Assembly (NCBI GenBank): GCA_026410415.1
Contig: JAPMLR010000001.1
Span: 744,001 to 808,000 of the forward strand
Direction: 5' to 3'
DNA: 64,000 bases
From: Denitratimonas yunnanensis (SeqCode)
Lineage (GTDB): Bacteria; Pseudomonadota; Gammaproteobacteria; Xanthomonadales; Xanthomonadaceae
This document shows, piece by piece, positions 50,915 to 60,754 of this stretch. Made by a program: the position numbers and the translations under genes. How positions within the stretch are numbered: the first letter of the stretch is position 1; each line of letters begins with the position of its first letter. The notes below the pieces were generated by a model. The model was not told the origin of the DNA and did not search any database. It saw only the letters and a list, made by a program, of their open reading frames with translations.

Positions 50915-51628
50915 ATGACTTCCAATCCCAACTACGGTGCAGCTCGTGCCACGTCGATGTCTGCACGCTTTCGCGGCTTCCTTCCGGTGGCGGTGGACGT
51001 GGAAACCGGCGGCTTCGATTGCACCCGCCACGCCCTGCTCGAAATCGCCGCTGTGCCCATCCGGATGGACGATGCCGGCTTGCTGTATCCCGGCCTCACG
51101 GTGCACGCCCACGTCACGCCGTTCCATGGTGCGGAGCTCGACCCCAAGTCGCTGGAGATCACCGGCATCGATCCGGACAATCCGCTGCGCGGCGCAGTGT
51201 CCGAACGCACGGCGCTCGATCTGGTGTTCAAGGCGGTTCGCCGTGCGGTCGGTGAGGCTTGCTGCCAACGTGCCGTACTGGTGGGGCACAACGCGGCCTT
51301 CGATCTCAACTTTCTCAATGCCGCAGTGGCGCGCGTCGGCCACAAGCGCAACCCGTTCCATCCGTTCAGTTGCTTCGACACCGTCTCCCTGGCCGGGCTC
51401 GCCTTTGGTCAGACGGTTCTCGGGCGCGCCGCCGAATTCGCCGGTCTGCCTTGGGACAACCGCGAAGCGCACTCGGCGATCTACGACGCCGAGACCACCG
51501 CGGCGCTGTTCTGCCTGATCGTAAACCGCTGGCGTCAGCTATCCCTGCTGGACCCTTCGCTGGTCGAAATGACACCGCCGAGCGATGGTGACGTGGTGCT
51601 GCCGGACGATACGGCTCCATTGATCTGA
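50915..51628 (+). CDS. rnt: Ribonuclease T
   Basis: RNase T is a DEDD 3'-5' exoribonuclease that trims tRNA CCA ends and 5S and 23S rRNA. ATG 50915 gives 237 residues; the block [20 protein letters not shown] aligns with the E. coli enzyme. The four acidic residues are Asp28 and Glu30 (VDVETGG), Asp in HNAAFDLNF and Asp in [11 protein letters not shown], with the general-base His at HSAIYD. The RNase T-specific segments [27 protein letters not shown] and [13 protein letters not shown] are intact. It is divergent from the small sorting-signal gene and convergent with comEC. Confidence 0.95.
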   Translation: MTSNPNYGAARATSMSARFRGFLPVAVDVETGGFDCTRHALLEIAAVPIRMDDAGLLYPGLTVHAHVTPFHGAELDPKSLEITGIDPDNPLRGAVSERTALDLVFKAVRRAVGEACCQRAVLVGHNAAFDLNFLNAAVARVGHKRNPFHPFSCFDTVSLAGLAFGQTVLGRAAEFAGLPWDNREAHSAIYDAETTAALFCLIVNRWRQLSLLDPSLVEMTPPSDGDVVLPDDTAPLI

Positions 51629-51647
51629 CTTCACGCCCTCGGGTGAT

Positions 51648-51673
51648 CCGGTCGCGCATGCAGGCGCGACCGG
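51648..51673. terminator. Hairpin between convergent rnt and comEC
   Basis: CCGGTCGCGC (51648-51657) pairs perfectly with 51664-51673 around a 6-base loop, 20 bases past the rnt stop. There is no T-run, but stability is high. It lies about 90 bases before the comEC stop on the other strand. Confidence 0.55.
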
Positions 51674-51765
51674 TGCTGTTGCCACATGCATCCGCAAGGC
51701 ATGGGCTCTTCCCCGAAAACATCCACGAAAGCAGATCGAGGCTCCCTCCCCCTGCATTGCTTGCA

Positions 51766-54057
51766 TCAGGGCTCGCGCCACAGCGCACGACGCAACGCGC
51801 GTTCGTGACGCGGCGCCCCAACCACGCCCTTCGCATCGATCCGCACATGGATGGCGCCGGTGGCGGCAGTGTTGGCCAGTTCGATGTCACGTTCGCGATA
51901 GCGCGCCAACACATCATCGCGCGGCAGGTCGAAACGATTGCGATGACCGGCGCCGACCAGCGCAAGTTTCGGCGACACCGCATCGATGAAGTCTTCCGCC
52001 GACGACGTGCGGCTGCCATGGTGCGGCACGACCAGGACATGCGCAGCGAGATCATCGCGCTGCTCGCGCAGCAGCCGCTGCTCGATGATCGCGCCGATGT
52101 CTCCCGGCAGCAGCGCCAGACCGGTGCCGTCCGCAGCCACGCGCAGCACACAGGAACTGTCATTGCGCAGATACGGAAAATGCTCGGGTGGATGCAGCAG
52201 GTGAAAGCGCAAGCCATCGAAGCCCCATGCCTTTCCAGTCTCGCAGGCCCTTTCGCCCGGCTCCGGTCGGGCGCGGGCCGCGACTGTCTCGACGGGCGAA
52301 TACGCGCGCTTCACCGCAGCTACGCCACCGGCGTGATCGTTGTCGTCGTGGCTCACGACGAGCAGGTCCAACCGCGCCACCCCCAATCCACGCAGTGCCG
52401 GAACAACGGCTGCATCGCCCATGTCCAGACCGCCCGGAAATGCAGGCCCTGCATCCACGAGCACGGCGTGATCCGCCGTTCGCAACAGCACAGCGAGACC
52501 TTGTCCCACATCCAGCACGGTGAGATCGACACTGCCTGCAGGTGGCTTTTCCTGCGCCGGGAACAGCAACGGCGCGAACAACAGAAGCGCCAGCGGCTTG
52601 CCCGGAAAACCTCGTGGCAGCAGTAGCCAGAAAGCCCCCAGCAAGGCCAGCACCAATGCTGCGAGCGAGGGTTCGGGCAGATACACCAGCGCACCGTGCA
52701 GTGACGCGATGGGCTCCAGCCCTGCCCACAAGCCCTGCATCAACCACCCCGAAAGCTGGAATGCCCAGCCACCTGCCCCGGCCCACAGCAGTTCGAGCAA
52801 CGTGGCCACCAGAGCCACCGGCACCACTACGAAACTGACCCACGGCACCGCCACGAGATTGCACACCGGCGCTGCGACCGAAGCCTGTCCGAAGAACCAC
52901 ACCGTGAGCGGCAACAGCCCCAGCGTCATCACGCCCTGGGCCGAAACCAGCGTGCGCCACCAGACGGTATCCATCGCGCGCGGCAGACACCACAGCAACC
53001 AGGCCACGCCGAGGAACGACAACCAGAAGCCCGCGTTCAACACCGCCAGCGGATCGGCGAGAAGCACCACGATCAGCGCCAGGGCAAACGCCTGCACCGG
53101 ATCGAATGCACGTCGCAACAGGACCGCCATCAGGGCGGCCGCGATCATCAACAAGGTTCGCACCGTAGGCAAAGCGAAGCCGGCCAACGCGGTGTAGCCC
53201 GAGGCGGCGAGCAAGGCAGCGATCGCAGCCGCCTGGGGCAAGGGCACTCGCAACCCGAGTCGCGGGCGCAGCCGGTACAGGCCTCGCATCAGCAGCGCGC
53301 CGAACCCGGCGACCAACCCCACATGCAGCCCTGAAATCGCGATCAGGTGCGCGATGCCGGTGGCACGCAACACATGCCAATCGTCGCCATCCAGACCCCG
53401 CACGTCCCCCACCGCCAGGGCCTGCACGAAGCGCGCACGCGGTGCATCCACGGCCGTCGCGATGGTGTCGGACAGGCGCAGCCGAAGGGCGTCGATGCCG
53501 CCACCGGGCGACAGCATCGTGTTCCCGCTGCCATCGCGCACATAGCCCGTCGCGGCGATGCGCTTTTCCAGCGCGTGACGCTCGTAATCGAATCCTCCTG
53601 GATTCAGCGTGCCGCGCGGCCGTTTCAGCCGCACCGCCAGACGCCACTCGCTGCCCGGCGCCGGCACCACCTCGCTGCGATACCACGCCAGCCGCAGGCG
53701 CCTGCCTTCGAGCACCATCGCCGCGTTCTCGCCGCGGGCCACGTCGAACTCGAACCGTACACGCCCGTCTCCGGACTCGGGCAGGCCCCGCACCCGGCCC
53801 TCGACGATCAGATCATCGCCTTCGAGCGCCACGGGCAAGCGCGCATCCATCGTCCAGACGGCCACCAGCACCGCCCAGCCAGAACCGATGCACAGCCCGG
53901 ACAGCAAGCGCCACCGTGGCAGGCGCAGCACCACGAAGATGCCTGTCGCGACGAGGCTCCAGCACACCCACCCGGGAACCGCCTGCGGCAACCCCATCGC
54001 GGCCACGACACCGAGAGTCAATCCACTGGCGAAAAGCAGATCACATCGCGGTGCCAT
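51766..54057 (-). CDS. comEC: DNA internalisation competence protein ComEC/Rec2
   Basis: ComEC is the inner-membrane channel that passes single-stranded DNA into the cytoplasm during transformation. The 763 residues have the full plan: N-terminal membrane helices and a DUF4131 OB-like domain (about 1-190, with GTLNPGGFDYERHALEKRI), the Competence membrane domain (about 200-480, with GIAHLIAISGLHVGLVAGF), and a C-terminal metallo-beta-lactamase-type nuclease domain (about 510-740). The nuclease motif is VVSHDDNDHAGGV, with DVGQGLAVLLR before it and VVPHHGSRTSS after. It follows lolD by 53 bases, the usual lolC-lolD-comEC order. Pilus genes in the genome (fimV, pilZ here) fit a competence system. 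Confidence 0.93.
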   Translation of the reverse strand: MAPRCDLLFASGLTLGVVAAMGLPQAVPGWVCWSLVATGIFVVLRLPRWRLLSGLCIGSGWAVLVAVWTMDARLPVALEGDDLIVEGRVRGLPESGDGRVRFEFDVARGENAAMVLEGRRLRLAWYRSEVVPAPGSEWRLAVRLKRPRGTLNPGGFDYERHALEKRIAATGYVRDGSGNTMLSPGGGIDALRLRLSDTIATAVDAPRARFVQALAVGDVRGLDGDDWHVLRATGIAHLIAISGLHVGLVAGFGALLMRGLYRLRPRLGLRVPLPQAAAIAALLAASGYTALAGFALPTVRTLLMIAAALMAVLLRRAFDPVQAFALALIVVLLADPLAVLNAGFWLSFLGVAWLLWCLPRAMDTVWWRTLVSAQGVMTLGLLPLTVWFFGQASVAAPVCNLVAVPWVSFVVVPVALVATLLELLWAGAGGWAFQLSGWLMQGLWAGLEPIASLHGALVYLPEPSLAALVLALLGAFWLLLPRGFPGKPLALLLFAPLLFPAQEKPPAGSVDLTVLDVGQGLAVLLRTADHAVLVDAGPAFPGGLDMGDAAVVPALRGLGVARLDLLVVSHDDNDHAGGVAAVKRAYSPVETVAARARPEPGERACETGKAWGFDGLRFHLLHPPEHFPYLRNDSSCVLRVAADGTGLALLPGDIGAIIEQRLLREQRDDLAAHVLVVPHHGSRTSSAEDFIDAVSPKLALVGAGHRNRFDLPRDDVLARYRERDIELANTAATGAIHVRIDAKGVVGAPRHERALRRALWREP

Positions 54058-54110
54058 GTGCCGATCACCGACTCATGGCGTTCTGGCTGCGTGGCACAGA
54101 CATCCGGACC

Positions 54111-54806
54111 TCACACCTCGTCCGTTGCCAGCTCGCGCAGCCGGCCACCGGCCAATTCAAGCGCTCGGTCCATGGTGCGTGCGAGTTTGCGATCATGCGT
54201 GACCAGCACGAAGCTGGTGCCAACCTCGCGATTCAGTTCGAGCATCAGCGCATACACCTGTGCGGCGGTCCTCTCGTCGAGGTTGCCGGTGGGCTCGTCG
54301 CCGAGCACGCAGGCCGGGCGAGTCACCAACGCGCGGGCCACAGCGCAACGCTGGCGCTCTCCACCGGACAACTCGCCCGGCTTGTGCGCCAGACGCGCCG
54401 ACAACCCCACTCGCGCCAGCAACGAGGCCGCCGCCTCTTTGGCCTCCACCTCGGGCGTGCGTCGGATCAGCAACGGCATCATCACGTTTTCCAGCGCGGT
54501 GAACTCCGGCAGCAGGTGATGGAACTGGTAAACGAATCCGAGCGCACGATTGCGCAGCCGTCCACGAGCCGTGTTCGAGAGACGGCTCATCACCTCGCCT
54601 TGAACCATCACCTCGCCCGCCGTCGGCGTATCCAGCCCACCCAGGATGTGCAGCAACGTGCTCTTGCCCGCGCCCGACGCGCCGACGATGGCCACCGTCT
54701 CGCCACGCGCCACGGCGAGTTCCAGGCCATCGAACACCGGCGTGCGAAGGTCACCTTCGGCATAGGTTTTCGACAAGCCGCTGCAGCGGATCACGGGTTC
54801 CATCAT
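54111..54806 (-). CDS. lolD: Lipoprotein-releasing ABC transporter ATPase
   Basis: LolD powers release of outer-membrane lipoproteins from the inner membrane to LolA. GAGG then ATG at 54806 gives 231 residues; ATG 54803 is equally possible. Walker A is GASGAGKST, the signature LSGGERQR, Walker [13 protein letters not shown], the switch His is in VTHD, and the LolD-specific [18 protein letters not shown] is present. The start lies inside the end of the permease gene (stop 54814-54816), so the two are coupled. Confidence 0.94.
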   Translation of the reverse strand: MMEPVIRCSGLSKTYAEGDLRTPVFDGLELAVARGETVAIVGASGAGKSTLLHILGGLDTPTAGEVMVQGEVMSRLSNTARGRLRNRALGFVYQFHHLLPEFTALENVMMPLLIRRTPEVEAKEAAASLLARVGLSARLAHKPGELSGGERQRCAVARALVTRPACVLGDEPTGNLDERTAAQVYALMLELNREVGTSFVLVTHDRKLARTMDRALELAGGRLRELATDEV

Positions 54807-54813
54807 GCGATCC

Positions 54814-56061
54814 TCATTCATAGCGCAGCGCCGCTGCCGGATCAGTGCGCGAGGCACGCCATGCCGGATACAAGGTGGCCATCATGCACATCGCGAACGC
54901 GATGCCCGCGATCATGACGATGTTGTCCGTGCGCAGGTCGGTCGGCACGCCGCCGCTGATGTAATAGACATCCGCCGGCATCAGCTCGAACCCGAGGATG
55001 CGTTCCACGAAATGCATCACATGGTTGAGATTCATGGTCAGCGCCGTACCTCCGATCACGCCGGTGACGATGCCGGCGACGCCGATCAGCGTGCCCTGCA
55101 CCACGAACACTGCCATCACCGAACCGGGAGACAAGCCGAGCGTGCGAAGAATCGCGATGTCGGCCTGCTTGTCGGTCACGAGCATGATCAGCGATGACAC
55201 CAGATTGAACGCCGCCACTGCCACGATCAGCGACAGGATCACGAACATCACCGTCTTTTCCATCTGGATGGCACGAAAGAAGTTGGCATGGTCGCGCGCC
55301 CAATCGCGGACCCGATGAAACTCGCCGATGCGGTCGGCCAGATCGCGCGCCACGTACCAGGCCTGGAACATGTCGGTGAGCTTCAACCGCACGCCGGTCA
55401 CGCCCTCGCCCATGCGCAGCAGGCGTTGTGCATCGGCCATGTGCACCACGCCCAGCTGCATGTCGTATTCCTGCATGCCGGCCTCGAAAATACCGGCGAC
55501 GGTGAAACGCTTCATCTGCGGCACCACGCCCACCGGCGTGCTGCGAGCTTCGGGCACCAGCACCGTGATGCTGTCGCCGACATCCACGCCCAGCAGCATC
55601 GCAAGTTCCGTACCGATCAGGATTCGAAACGAGCCGGGAACGAGGTCATCGATGGACCCAGCCTTCATCTTCTCGCCCAAGGTCGACACCGAAGGTTCCA
55701 GCACCGGATCGATGCCGCGCAACAGCGCCCCCTGACTGCGCAAGCCGGACATCAGCGATTCGCGTTCGATGTAGGGCGCCGCCCCCAGCACACGTGGATC
55801 GGCCTGCGCCACCTCCACCGCGTGCGGCCAGTTCTCCATGTCCTCGCCGATGCCGCTGATCGTGGCGTGCGCGACCATGCCCAGGATGCGCGTGCGCAAT
55901 TCCGACTCGAAACCGTTCATCACCGAGATCGTCGCGATCAGCGCCACCACACCGAGCGCGATGCCCAGCATGGATACCAGCGAGATGAAGGAGATGAAGC
56001 GGTTGCGTCGTTTGGCGCGGGTGTAGCGCAGGCCGATTGCCAGTTCCAGCGGTCTGATCAT
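54814..56061 (-). CDS. lolC: Lipoprotein-releasing ABC transporter permease LolC/LolE
   Basis: The 415 residues have one N-terminal helix ([21 protein letters not shown]), a large periplasmic MacB-type domain (about 45-265), and three C-terminal helices. The family motifs are [15 protein letters not shown], the LolC/E block [16 protein letters not shown], and [16 protein letters not shown]. Only one permease gene is present beside lolD, so the complex may be a homodimer (LolF-like) or use a second permease encoded elsewhere. It overlaps the upstream YgfX-like gene by 4 bases. Confidence 0.92.
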   Translation of the reverse strand: MIRPLELAIGLRYTRAKRRNRFISFISLVSMLGIALGVVALIATISVMNGFESELRTRILGMVAHATISGIGEDMENWPHAVEVAQADPRVLGAAPYIERESLMSGLRSQGALLRGIDPVLEPSVSTLGEKMKAGSIDDLVPGSFRILIGTELAMLLGVDVGDSITVLVPEARSTPVGVVPQMKRFTVAGIFEAGMQEYDMQLGVVHMADAQRLLRMGEGVTGVRLKLTDMFQAWYVARDLADRIGEFHRVRDWARDHANFFRAIQMEKTVMFVILSLIVAVAAFNLVSSLIMLVTDKQADIAILRTLGLSPGSVMAVFVVQGTLIGVAGIVTGVIGGTALTMNLNHVMHFVERILGFELMPADVYYISGGVPTDLRTDNIVMIAGIAFAMCMMATLYPAWRASRTDPAAALRYE

Positions 56062-56516
56062 GCGTTCGGTGTACCGGGAGTGGAAGCCTCCGGCGGAACG
56101 CCGGAACGGAGATGTGCATGATCGCGCATCCAGAGCCGAAGTTCCCGTCGCGTTGCGCGGGGCAAGGTATCAGCCGCCCAGAGCACATCGCGACGGCGAC
56201 CGTCGACGACCAGCACCAGCGTCCCGAACGGGCCGCGCTCATGCAGTGACAGCGGCTGCACCGATCGTTCGTCGCCATTCCCGTCCAGGCACGATGCGCG
56301 ACCGTCGCCTCGCAACACCAACCGGATCGGCACGCCTCGCCCGATCGCCCGCCAGGCATGCCACGCCAGAACCGGCAGCACGAGCAGAACCGGATCGGGC
56401 ATCGTGGACAGGTGGATCGCCAGTGCCGCAGGCAAGGACAATCCCGGCACCACGGCACGCATTGCGCGTGAAGGAACAAGCGTCAGACGCAACGGCGGTG
56501 CGACACCCCGGATCAT
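56058..56516 (-). CDS. YgfX-like membrane protein
   Basis: ATG 56516 gives 152 residues. The opening PPLRLTLVPSRAMRAVVPG followed by a pair of hydrophobic segments (about 22-50) and a beta-rich soluble tail (RLVLRGDGRASC, TLVLVVDGRRRDVLW, RELRLWMRD) fits the YgfX family, the toxin/inhibitor partner of SdhE in E. coli that acts on FtsZ and MreB. No sdhE lies beside it here, so the pairing is absent. A GTG at 56555 would extend it by 13 residues. It overlaps lolC by ATGA. The family match is moderate. Confidence 0.6.
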   Translation of the reverse strand: MIRGVAPPLRLTLVPSRAMRAVVPGLSLPAALAIHLSTMPDPVLLVLPVLAWHAWRAIGRGVPIRLVLRGDGRASCLDGNGDERSVQPLSLHERGPFGTLVLVVDGRRRDVLWAADTLPRATRRELRLWMRDHAHLRSGVPPEASTPGTPNA

Positions 56517-56556
56517 CGCGATCGCAGGCCGACGAAGCGCAGGACGCGCCGGCACC

Positions 56557-56916
56557 TCACATCGTGAACGTCGGCTTGTCGCCGCTTAGCATGCCCGCCA
56601 GATGGGTTTCGATCTTGCCACGCACCATCTCGCCCTCGGCGGACTCGTTGAACTGCACGCCAATGCCGGCGGTGCGGTTTCCCTGTGCCCCGGCGGGTGT
56701 CACCCAAACCACGCGCCCGGCGACGGGCAGGCGCTCTTTGTCGTCCAGCAGGGTCAGCATCACGAATACTTCGTCGCCGAGACCGTATCGCTTGGGTGTC
56801 GGTACGAACAGCCCGCCCCCTTTCAGGAACGGCATGTACGCTCCGTAAAGCTGGTTTTTTTCCTTGATCGCCATCGACAGGACACCCTGTCTGGCAAAAC
56901 CGGCACCTGGCAACAT
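56557..56916 (-). CDS. pilZ: PilZ-domain protein for type IV pilus function
   Basis: The ATG at 56916 has GGGGG upstream and gives 119 residues. The core (QLYGAYMPFLKGGGLFVPTP, DEVFVMLTLLDDKERLPVAGRVVW, GAQGNRTAGIGVQF, HLAGMLSGDKPTFTM) is the type IV pilus PilZ of Pseudomonas and Xanthomonas. As in those proteins, the R-x-x-x-R and D/N-x-S-x-x-G motifs that bind cyclic di-GMP are absent, so it should not bind it directly. It normally acts with PilB and an EAL-domain protein. It usually follows holB; here a gene on the other strand separates them. Confidence 0.93.
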   Translation of the reverse strand: MLPGAGFARQGVLSMAIKEKNQLYGAYMPFLKGGGLFVPTPKRYGLGDEVFVMLTLLDDKERLPVAGRVVWVTPAGAQGNRTAGIGVQFNESAEGEMVRGKIETHLAGMLSGDKPTFTM

Positions 56917-57078
56917 GGCTGGCCCCCGTGTACATGAAAGTTCATCTTAGAGCGGCGACATATGGACGGTCCAGCCCGACGAGCGGCGCGGCAGAAGGTG
57001 AGCGGGTTGACCCATGCGGTGCTGCCTGATGTGATGGCCAAACACACGCATGTTTCAACCTGCATCAGAGGAAAACCG

Positions 57079-59070
57079 ATGGCATCGATCTGCGCGCGCT
57101 CCAGCAACACCATCCTTGCATCCGCTCGCCAATCGATCAGGTTGCGACCCCGCCAGTTGCTTTGCCTGGCCATCGCCGGGCTCTGCGGGCTTGCAGTGGC
57201 GTCGCCCCGGCCGCAGGGCGATCCACTGCCGGACGAGATATTCCGGGACAACATGGAGGAATACGTCGTCCTGAGCGGTCAAGCGCGCTTTCTGGACCCG
57301 ATGGCAGGCGCACAGGTGACACTCTCGGGTTCCGATGGCCGCCAGATCGTGGTGGAAGCCGACGAAGACGGCCGCTTCGACCTCTCGCTGGAACTGCTGT
57401 CCGCACAAACCGTTTACCAATTGCGCGCACGCGGCACCGGGGCACAGGCACACGAAGAATATGCCTCCTGGCTTGGCCAACGCGACTTCCTGCTGGAGCG
57501 TGCCGGTGCGGACCGCACCGCAACGGAAGCCGATCTTCCCGCATTGCGCCTCAATCCCTACCAGACCGGGCTGTACGTCGCGATGCGCGATCTGGCGACA
57601 TCGCCCCTGAGTCCCACTGAGCGCGAATTCGAACGTCGAGCGCGCAGTTTCAGCGCCGTAGATTTCCAGACACGTGCGATCCTGATCGCGATGCTTGCAT
57701 CGGGTGATCTCGCCCTTCCGGAGGGCGCGGCGACGACATTGGCGGCAATGTCGAACGAGTCACTCGCGCTGCAGGCGCAACTGGCGCTGGAGGCAGATAC
57801 CCGACCATGTCCCGAAAATCCCTACTGCGTGGCAATAGACCGTGTCATGCGGGATCCGGATCAATTGCCGCTGATGCCGGCACCGCATGGTGTCACGGTA
57901 CATCCCTACCTCACTCATTCCGTCGGCCTGGCCATCACGCAACCTCGCTTCCGATTGGAAGCCGGTGGCACGGGCACCTTCGGTGCGTCCAACTCTGCGA
58001 GCAATGATGGTTTGGTCCCGGCCATCTGGACCGATGAAGGCGAGTACGTCCGCGTCACCCCGGCCGACGGCTCCGCCTTCGACGAATGGAACTTCTTCGC
58101 CAATATCCCCAGTTGCGGGTGCCAGGTGCCCGCCATTCAGCGGACCGTCGCGTATCGCTTGATGTTTGCCGACGGCCCGGCCGGCACGTTGCTGGTTGGA
58201 AGCAGCTCCGAGGTGGTCACCCATTACCCGGAAAACCCGGAACTGCCGGATCAAGTACTGACAGCAACGCCAGGCATCGGCTATGCAAGCGTGGTGGACG
58301 ACGTTGGATTGACCTCCCTCCCTGCCCCTGCAGGCAAGACGTTCATTCTTCCGACATGCCAACTCCCCGACTGCAGTGCCTGGGTCACAAGCAACCTGTT
58401 TCACTCCAATCAAAGCGTGGTAAACGAACCTCACCAGTTCGCCGCCAATGGCACCGGTACCGCCACCCGCCTGGGGTTGTCGTTCACCTGGGAACTGGAT
58501 GGTGACATCCTGACGCTGGACTACAGCAATGGCACTCACTCGGCGCTGACGATCGCCAGTGCGGATCGCCTTTACGGCACAACAACGGGCATATTCACCG
58601 ATACCGACGGAAGAGAAATCCCGTTCTCCCGAATGTACGCCCCCAGGCAGGCCGGCGCGCAATTCCACTCGGGGAATGTGGTCGGCGCATCATTTCAGTC
58701 CCAGATCGCAATCGACCATCCTTACTCGATCCTGTCGTCGACCAGTCCGGACCGGCCGGGCATGATCCCCACCCGCTTCAAATTCAACCCAGCCGGCAGT
58801 GGCGAATATCCCAGCAATCCGGCCATCACGCTGACCTGGAGCATCGACGAAGTGGGTCGACTGAGGTTCCTGCTCGATCGTTCCGGCTTCCCACCCAACA
58901 GCCTCTACCCGCAACGCAGAACCTGGGAGCTCGTGGCCGAAGATGCGGGAAGCATTCTGGTGCTTGAGACGGTGGAAGTTCCGGAGCTGGTCGGTGGCGT
59001 CTATCAACCGTTGCCGCCCGCAGGCACGGTGCCCCCCACCAGTCGGTTCTTCCGCTACACCCGACGCTGA
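57079..59070 (+). CDS. Large secreted hypothetical protein inserted between pilZ and holB
   Basis: ATG 57079, with GAGGAAAA upstream, gives 663 residues with a signal peptide (RPRQLLCLAIAGLCGLAVAS). Just after it comes DEIFRDNMEEY, related to the F-x-(D/N)-G-F-E motif at the C-termini of two other secreted proteins in the window. Residues about 55-130 look like a carboxypeptidase-regulatory-type beta domain (GQARFLDPMAGAQVTLSGSD, DEDGRFDLSLEL). The remaining 500 residues are mostly beta with paired Cys (ECP/NPYC, PSCGCQVP, LPTCQLPDCSAW) and no recognised catalytic motif. An upstream in-frame start at 56962 lacks a signal. Function unknown; probably extracellular. Confidence 0.7.
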   Translation: MASICARSSNTILASARQSIRLRPRQLLCLAIAGLCGLAVASPRPQGDPLPDEIFRDNMEEYVVLSGQARFLDPMAGAQVTLSGSDGRQIVVEADEDGRFDLSLELLSAQTVYQLRARGTGAQAHEEYASWLGQRDFLLERAGADRTATEADLPALRLNPYQTGLYVAMRDLATSPLSPTEREFERRARSFSAVDFQTRAILIAMLASGDLALPEGAATTLAAMSNESLALQAQLALEADTRPCPENPYCVAIDRVMRDPDQLPLMPAPHGVTVHPYLTHSVGLAITQPRFRLEAGGTGTFGASNSASNDGLVPAIWTDEGEYVRVTPADGSAFDEWNFFANIPSCGCQVPAIQRTVAYRLMFADGPAGTLLVGSSSEVVTHYPENPELPDQVLTATPGIGYASVVDDVGLTSLPAPAGKTFILPTCQLPDCSAWVTSNLFHSNQSVVNEPHQFAANGTGTATRLGLSFTWELDGDILTLDYSNGTHSALTIASADRLYGTTTGIFTDTDGREIPFSRMYAPRQAGAQFHSGNVVGASFQSQIAIDHPYSILSSTSPDRPGMIPTRFKFNPAGSGEYPSNPAITLTWSIDEVGRLRFLLDRSGFPPNSLYPQRRTWELVAEDAGSILVLETVEVPELVGGVYQPLPPAGTVPPTSRFFRYTRR

Positions 59071-59156
59071 TCCGAATGCCGCCCCCGTTCCATCGCGCAC
59101 CATGAGGTTGAAATACGCGATGGGGCCGGGGTGCGGTCGCGCGCCGGAACGGCGAT

Positions 59157-60131
59157 TCAACCCAGCCGCTGCCACCCCAGCAGCAATTCGGCAATCTGGA
59201 GGTCGTTGCGCATCGGCCCGTCCAAGCCATTGAGAGTGCGAACGCTGGCGTCGAACCACGTTGCCAGCGCGAATGGATCCCGCACGTGGCGCAACCCGGC
59301 CTGAGCCAGCAAATCGGCGCGCTGCGCACCGTGTCGAGCGGCGAGGTGATCTCGCAGCAGTTCGCCGCAGAACCGAAGGCGCCGTGCCGGACCATCCTCC
59401 GCCCACGTTGAAGCCACTGCCACCGCGCTCTCGCGCTGCTCGGCGAGTGCAACCAGATCCTTGGCGACGGAACGCCGAAGCGTCAGGCCTTTGTCGGTGA
59501 GGTAATTCAGTGCCAGCCCGGGATTGCCCTGCGCGGCATCGAGCGCCTCGCCCGCACTGTGTTCGTCCCAACCGCGCGCCACCAGCCAGGCAAGCGCCTC
59601 GGCGCGTGGCGGCAAATCCACCCGCAACCACTGGCAACGACTGCGAATCGTTGCGGGAAGACGTTGCGGCTGATCGGAGATCAAGATGATCGTGCGTCCC
59701 GACGGTGGCTCTTCCAAGGTTTTCAGCAAGGCGTTGAACGCGCTTCGATTCATCGCTTCGGCCGGATGGATCAATGCGACTTGCCCTGCCGCGATCTGCG
59801 GCGTGAGCATCAGCTTCTCGGTCAGACGACGCATTTGCGCGATCAGGATCTCCTTGCGCGGCTCGCCCTTGTCGTTGAGTTCGAAAGTTTCTTCCAGCAG
59901 ATCCGGATGGGTGCCCGCTGCGATCAGCGTGCAATTGCGACATTGGCCGCAGGCCTCAGCCTGTTGCGGGCTGCTGCACATCAACCGGTTTGCGAGACGT
60001 CGCGCCAATGCCCGCTTGCCCAAATGAACAGCACCACCGATCAACAGCGCATGCGGCAAGCGTCCTGCCTCCAGGGCGACCAGAACCTGCGCGTAAGCGC
60101 GAGCCTGCCACGGCGACAATGCAACGCTCAT
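59157..60131 (-). CDS. holB: DNA polymerase III delta-prime subunit
   Basis: HolB is the delta' subunit of the clamp loader. The 324 residues show the AAA+ fold with a degenerate P-loop (LIGGAVHLGKRALARRL), the four-Cys zinc module (CSSPQQAEACGQCRNC), the segment LMLTPQIAAGQVALIHPAEAMNRSAFNALLKTLEEPP (abridged here as AFNALLKTLEEPP), and the SRC motif (IRSRCQWL). These features and its place after tmk are standard. Start ATG overlaps the tmk stop by 4 bases. Confidence 0.94.
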   Translation of the reverse strand: MSVALSPWQARAYAQVLVALEAGRLPHALLIGGAVHLGKRALARRLANRLMCSSPQQAEACGQCRNCTLIAAGTHPDLLEETFELNDKGEPRKEILIAQMRRLTEKLMLTPQIAAGQVALIHPAEAMNRSAFNALLKTLEEPPSGRTIILISDQPQRLPATIRSRCQWLRVDLPPRAEALAWLVARGWDEHSAGEALDAAQGNPGLALNYLTDKGLTLRRSVAKDLVALAEQRESAVAVASTWAEDGPARRLRFCGELLRDHLAARHGAQRADLLAQAGLRHVRDPFALATWFDASVRTLNGLDGPMRNDLQIAELLLGWQRLG

Positions 60132-60754
60132 CGTGCCGCACCGAAGTACGCATCAAGCGCGATATCCAGCGCCGCCAGCACCGCGTCCACAGGCTGCGAG
60201 GCGTCAATTACACGCCAACGTGCCGGTTCTTCGGCAGCACGACGTCGATAGGCGGTTCGCACCCGCTCGAAGAACGTATCGGCCTCACCTTCAATGCGAT
60301 CCGAGGGTCCTCGACCGCGCGCACGCGCCAAACCCTGTTCCACCGGCAGATCCAGCAAGAAGCTCAGATCAGGTTTGATCCCGCACACCCAGCGTTCCAA
60401 CTCCGCGATACGTCCCGCATCCATTCCGCGCCCGCCACCTTGGTAGGCAAAGCTCGCGTCGGTGAAGCGATCAGTAAGCACGACGGCGCCGCGGGCTATG
60501 GCCGGCATCACGGTTTCACGGACTAGTTGGGCGCGCGAGGCAAACATCAACAGCAATTCGGTTTCCGCGCACAAGCCGGTACTGGCCGGATCCAGCAGCA
60601 GGCGCCGAATCGCCTCCCCCGTTTCCGTGCCACCCGGCTCGCGAACCTGCACCAGTTCCACGCCGCGTGCCGCGATACGGGCGGCCAGATGCGACATGGC
60701 CGTGGATTTTCCCGCGCCCTCGCCGCCTTCCAACGAAATCAAACAACCCTTCAT
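60128..60754 (-). CDS. tmk: Thymidylate kinase
   Basis: Tmk phosphorylates dTMP to dTDP. The start at 60754 (MKGCLISLEGGEGAGKST) gives 208 residues. The P-loop is EGGEGAGKST, the DRY-type motif is TDRFTDASFAYQGGGRG, and the lid Arg region is ARGRGPSDRIE. A much longer in-frame reading upstream is antisense-like sequence inside mltG and is not real. The start overlaps the mltG stop (ATGA) and the stop overlaps the holB start, so the three are tightly coupled. Confidence 0.96.
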   Translation of the reverse strand: MKGCLISLEGGEGAGKSTAMSHLAARIAARGVELVQVREPGGTETGEAIRRLLLDPASTGLCAETELLLMFASRAQLVRETVMPAIARGAVVLTDRFTDASFAYQGGGRGMDAGRIAELERWVCGIKPDLSFLLDLPVEQGLARARGRGPSDRIEGEADTFFERVRTAYRRRAAEEPARWRVIDASQPVDAVLAALDIALDAYFGAAR

